NCBI RefSeq assembly: GCF_051857545.1
Contig: NZ_JBPZHB010000004.1
Coordinates: 620,001 to 684,000 of the forward strand
Direction of reading: 5' to 3'
Source of the DNA: Larkinella sp051857545
GTDB taxonomy: Bacteria > Bacteroidota > Bacteroidia > Cytophagales > Spirosomataceae
DNA length: 64,000 nt
A program made the translations under genes and the position numbers. The notes below the pieces were generated by a model, which saw only the letters and a list, made by a program, of their open reading frames with translations, had not been told where the DNA came from and ran no database searches. Shown here piece after piece: positions 61,309-64,000 of this stretch (position 1 is the first letter of the stretch; every line of letters starts with the position of its first letter).

Positions 61309-64000
61309 ATGGCCTCTTTCGAAATTATGCGCTATTGGTTGCCGGTTTTTCTGCTTACAACCCTGTCGGCTGCGGCTCAGACCCTCCCCGTTCTGGATCA
61401 AAATCCCCCCCGCCTGCACTGGTATCAACTGCAAACACCCCACTTTCGGGTTCTGTATCCGACCGGTTTCGACCAAACCGCCCAGCAAACCGCCCGGCGT
61501 CTGGAACAGGTGTATGAACCCGTCAGTGCGACGCTGCAAAAGAGACCCCGCAAGTTGTCGGTGGTTCTCCAGAACCAGACGATGATTAGCAACGGTTTTG
61601 TGACCATGATGCCCCGGCGCTCGGAGTTTTTTGCCATTCCGTCCCAGGACCCTTTTCTGGCCGGAAATCTCGAATGGCTCGATCTGCTGGCCGTTCATGA
61701 GTTCCGGCACGTGGTTCAATACGATAAAGCATTGCAGGGACTGACGCGGCTGGCGTACACGGTTTTTGGAAATTCTGCCTTTTCGGCCCTGACCCTGGGC
61801 GTGCCGGACTGGTTTTGGGAAGGCGACGCCGTGGGTACGGAAACTGCGCTGACGCTGGGAGGTCGCGGACGGATTCCGAACTTCGATCTGGGCATGCGGG
61901 CCAATCTGCTGGCCGGAAAACGGTTCCGGTATCCCAAAGCCGTCGGCGGATCGTACCGGGACAATGTACCCAATCATTACGTTCTGGGATACTTTATGTC
62001 TACGTATTTAAAACGGACCTACGGCTCAGATGCCTGGAGCAAGGCCCTCAATCGCTATTACCGTTTTCCACTGTATCCGTTTTCGTTTTCCAACAGCGTG
62101 AAAAAAACGACGAATTACCGGATTGAGGAACTCTACCGACGGTCGATGGACGATATCGAAGAAAGCTGGCGGAAACAACAGGAAGGTCTGCGTTTAACAG
62201 ATGCAATACCTTTTCCGGTTAACGCATCGGGAAAGGTGTTTACCAATTACCAATACCCGCAGTATGTCTCAGACCACGAGGTGATTGCCTTGAAATCCGG
62301 GTTGGGGGATATTGCGCAGTTTGTGCGGCTAGATCGGAATGGCGTTGAAACTAAAGTCACCGTACCCGGTTTGTACAATAATCCCGAGATGCTGTCGGTG
62401 GCTGCCGGAAAAATTTGCTGGACTGAATTTCGGTACGACGTTCGTTTCGGCCAGCGGGTTCAGTCCGAAATCAAGGTTTTCGATTTGAACTCCCGCCAAC
62501 TCAAACGATTGTCCAGCCACAGCCGCTATTCGGTGGCGTCCCTGTCGCCCGACGGAACCCGGGTGGTGGCCGTCCGCAACGACGAATCGTACCAAATCCG
62601 GCTGGTCATCCTCGATGCCCAAACCGGTCAGGAACTGCGGGTTCTGGACAATCCGGAGAATGACTTTTACGTTCAGCCCCGCTGGCAGGACGACAACCGG
62701 ATGCTGGTGGTGGTGACCCGGACAAAAGCCGGAAAAACGATTCAATCCATTGATTCTGAAACGAATATTCGACGTGATTTGATGCCGGTTTCCGGGCAGA
62801 ACATCAGCCATCCCCAACCCTGGAAACAGTACGTTTTTTACAATTCTCCCCAGTCTGGCATCGACAATATCTATGCGCTCGACACCAAAACCGGTCAGTC
62901 GTATCAGGTAACCTCCCGTTCGCTCGGGGCCTATCACCCGGCGATCTCCGCCGACGGGCAGAAACTCAGCTTCCATGACTTTCACGCCGAAGGCTACCGC
63001 ATCGCCGAAATGCCACTCGATCCGTCCCGGTGGACTCCCGTCGGCGAGGTTCGCGATGGCACCGTCCGCTATTTTGGCCCCTTGATCAGCCAGGAAACGG
63101 GTGGTGCGCAGGTTCGGACGGCCCTGGCCGATTCGTTGACCCCAACGACTGACTTTCCCAAAAAGCGGTTTAGTCGGTTGCTGAACGCTGTCAATGTCTA
63201 TAGCTGGGGGCCGGTGGTGAGTTCCGACGGCCAAAGCGGAACGATCGGTTTGCGGTCGCAGGATCTGTTAAGCACCACCCAAATCGACCTGGGTGTGGGG
63301 TATGACCAGTCGGAACGAACGGTGAATTACTACGGAAATCTCAGCTATCAGGGTTTTTTCCCGATCATCGACCTCGGTTTTCAACGGGGTCGTCGGTCCA
63401 CATCCGTCTACATCGACCGCCGGGCACCACTCGATTCGCTGCGGAGCGACACCTGGAATTACAACCAGTTGAACGTCGGCATCCGGATTCCGCTCCAGCT
63501 CACGACCTCAAAATACTTTCAAAGTGCTTCTTTGTCCGCTTACTACAATTTGCAGCAGGTGAGCGGGTATGACCTGCCGGTGCGTCCCATCACGGAAGTG
63601 GGTTTTGACCGCGTGCTGCACGGCATGTCCTACGCGGCATCCTATTCACGCACCCTGAAACAGAGCAAACGCGACGTCGGCCCCCGCTGGGGACAGGCGG
63701 TTTCGGCCGTCTGGCGAAACACGCCGTTTGGCGGAAAACTGACCGGCGAGGTGTGGGCGGTGCAGGGAAGTCTGTATTTTCCGGGGTTAGGAAAACACCA
63801 CGCCCTGCGCCTGCGGGCTGGTTATCAACAGCAAATGCAGGGAACATACCGGTTTGCACCGGCGGTTTTCTATCCGCGCGGTCAGTCGTATGTCAGTTAT
63901 GATCAGTTGATGACAGGTAGTGTGGAATACCGCCTTCCGCTGCTCAATCCCCACTGGTCGATTGGGCGGTGGCTCTACATCCAACGCGTCAAAGCCACCG
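61309..64000 (+). CDS. Secreted gluzincin-type zinc peptidase with WD40/TolB-like and barrel parts (partial at 3' end)
   Basis: 897 codons are read without a stop; the gene leaves the right edge. ATG 61309 or in-frame 61327 opens a signal peptide (YWLPVFLLTTLSAAAQ). HEFRHVVQYD (His130, Glu131, His134) is a zinc HExxH motif; Glu171 in WFWEGDAVGTE fits the third ligand of MA-clan peptidases. Residues ~300-600 have TolB-like beta-propeller repeats (SLSPDGTRVVAVRN, AISADGQKLSFHDF). From ~635 strands alternate as in an outer-membrane barrel (LGVGYDQSERTVNYYGNL, LSAYYNLQQVSG). The architecture matches secreted or surface peptidases of this phylum; substrate unknown. Confidence 0.85.
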   Translation, partial: MASFEIMRYWLPVFLLTTLSAAAQTLPVLDQNPPRLHWYQLQTPHFRVLYPTGFDQTAQQTARRLEQVYEPVSATLQKRPRKLSVVLQNQTMISNGFVTMMPRRSEFFAIPSQDPFLAGNLEWLDLLAVHEFRHVVQYDKALQGLTRLAYTVFGNSAFSALTLGVPDWFWEGDAVGTETALTLGGRGRIPNFDLGMRANLLAGKRFRYPKAVGGSYRDNVPNHYVLGYFMSTYLKRTYGSDAWSKALNRYYRFPLYPFSFSNSVKKTTNYRIEELYRRSMDDIEESWRKQQEGLRLTDAIPFPVNASGKVFTNYQYPQYVSDHEVIALKSGLGDIAQFVRLDRNGVETKVTVPGLYNNPEMLSVAAGKICWTEFRYDVRFGQRVQSEIKVFDLNSRQLKRLSSHSRYSVASLSPDGTRVVAVRNDESYQIRLVILDAQTGQELRVLDNPENDFYVQPRWQDDNRMLVVVTRTKAGKTIQSIDSETNIRRDLMPVSGQNISHPQPWKQYVFYNSPQSGIDNIYALDTKTGQSYQVTSRSLGAYHPAISADGQKLSFHDFHAEGYRIAEMPLDPSRWTPVGEVRDGTVRYFGPLISQETGGAQVRTALADSLTPTTDFPKKRFSRLLNAVNVYSWGPVVSSDGQSGTIGLRSQDLLSTTQIDLGVGYDQSERTVNYYGNLSYQGFFPIIDLGFQRGRRSTSVYIDRRAPLDSLRSDTWNYNQLNVGIRIPLQLTTSKYFQSASLSAYYNLQQVSGYDLPVRPITEVGFDRVLHGMSYAASYSRTLKQSKRDVGPRWGQAVSAVWRNTPFGGKLTGEVWAVQGSLYFPGLGKHHALRLRAGYQQQMQGTYRFAPAVFYPRGQSYVSYDQLMTGSVEYRLPLLNPHWSIGRWLYIQRVKAT

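Noticed and set aside
62329..63234. Minus-strand open frame (301 codons) at the right end
   Set aside because: It is antisense to the zinc peptidase frame that is open from 61309 to the window edge with signal peptide and HExxH motif.

Overview
The window reads as ordinary chromosome of a member of the Bacteroidota, most likely order Cytophagales, family Spirosomaceae (Spirosoma/Larkinella-like). This placement is inference. It rests on type IX secretion C-terminal domains, several exact matches to the Bacteroidota promoter form (TTG, about 19-20 bp, TAnnTTTG), many lipoproteins, bestrophin/DUF6580/DUF2452 proteins, a short-form MenE, and starts without strong Shine-Dalgarno sequences. No phage, plasmid, insertion sequence or CRISPR array was seen. 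One tRNA (Glu, TTC) is present.

Layout. 1-3.7 kb: two paralogous secreted proteins with type IX sorting tails, the first cut by the window edge. 3.8-8.6 kb: an M14 carboxypeptidase, tRNA-Glu, a probable small RNA and three very small genes. 8.6-20.3 kb: housekeeping and conserved genes (SDR, HDAC-like deacetylase, compact HyuA-like protein, transglutaminase-like protein, bestrophin, DUF6580, DUF421, ECF sigma factor, DinB, EVE plus methyltransferase, TPR lipoprotein). 20.4-27.5 kb: thrS-infC-rpmI-rplT, a NuiA-like inhibitor, DUF937 and dnaK. 27.6-30.7 kb: marR plus a rifampicin phosphotransferase. 30.7-36.5 kb: methyltransferase, barrel protein, two overlapping lipoprotein genes and a LuxR-type regulator. 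36.9-41 kb: a very large secreted dipeptidase-like protein with repeated modules. 41-49 kb: maltodextrin breakdown genes (GH65 phosphorylase, DinB, beta-phosphoglucomutase, two GH13 amylases). 49-50 kb: a PIN toxin-antitoxin pair. 50-54.4 kb: DUF1460, GntR, menB, DUF2452 and menE. 54.4-64 kb: hypothetical and membrane proteins, an XRE/S24-like regulator, aldehyde dehydrogenase, glycosyltransferase-like protein, CheY-like protein and a secreted zinc peptidase cut by the right edge.

How genes work together. The GH13 enzymes would cut maltodextrins, GH65 phosphorolysis would give glucose plus beta-glucose-1-phosphate, and PgmB would turn the latter into glucose-6-phosphate. menB and menE belong to menaquinone synthesis. 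thrS-infC-rpmI-rplT is the classic translation cluster. The MarR gene sits 12 bp before rph and has a clean dyad over its own promoter, so it probably controls both genes.

The most striking non-coding signal is a set of long inverted repeats, each built from its own short repeated word, in at least seven intergenic gaps. Three of them lie inside the thrS-infC-rpmI-rplT cluster. Other notable signals are a seven-copy GCTGNCAGGG-type repeat that runs into the end of pgmB, and a leader before the giant dipeptidase gene with two mutually exclusive pairings. The large protein itself appears to be a TIM-barrel hydrolase interrupted by three tandem modules.
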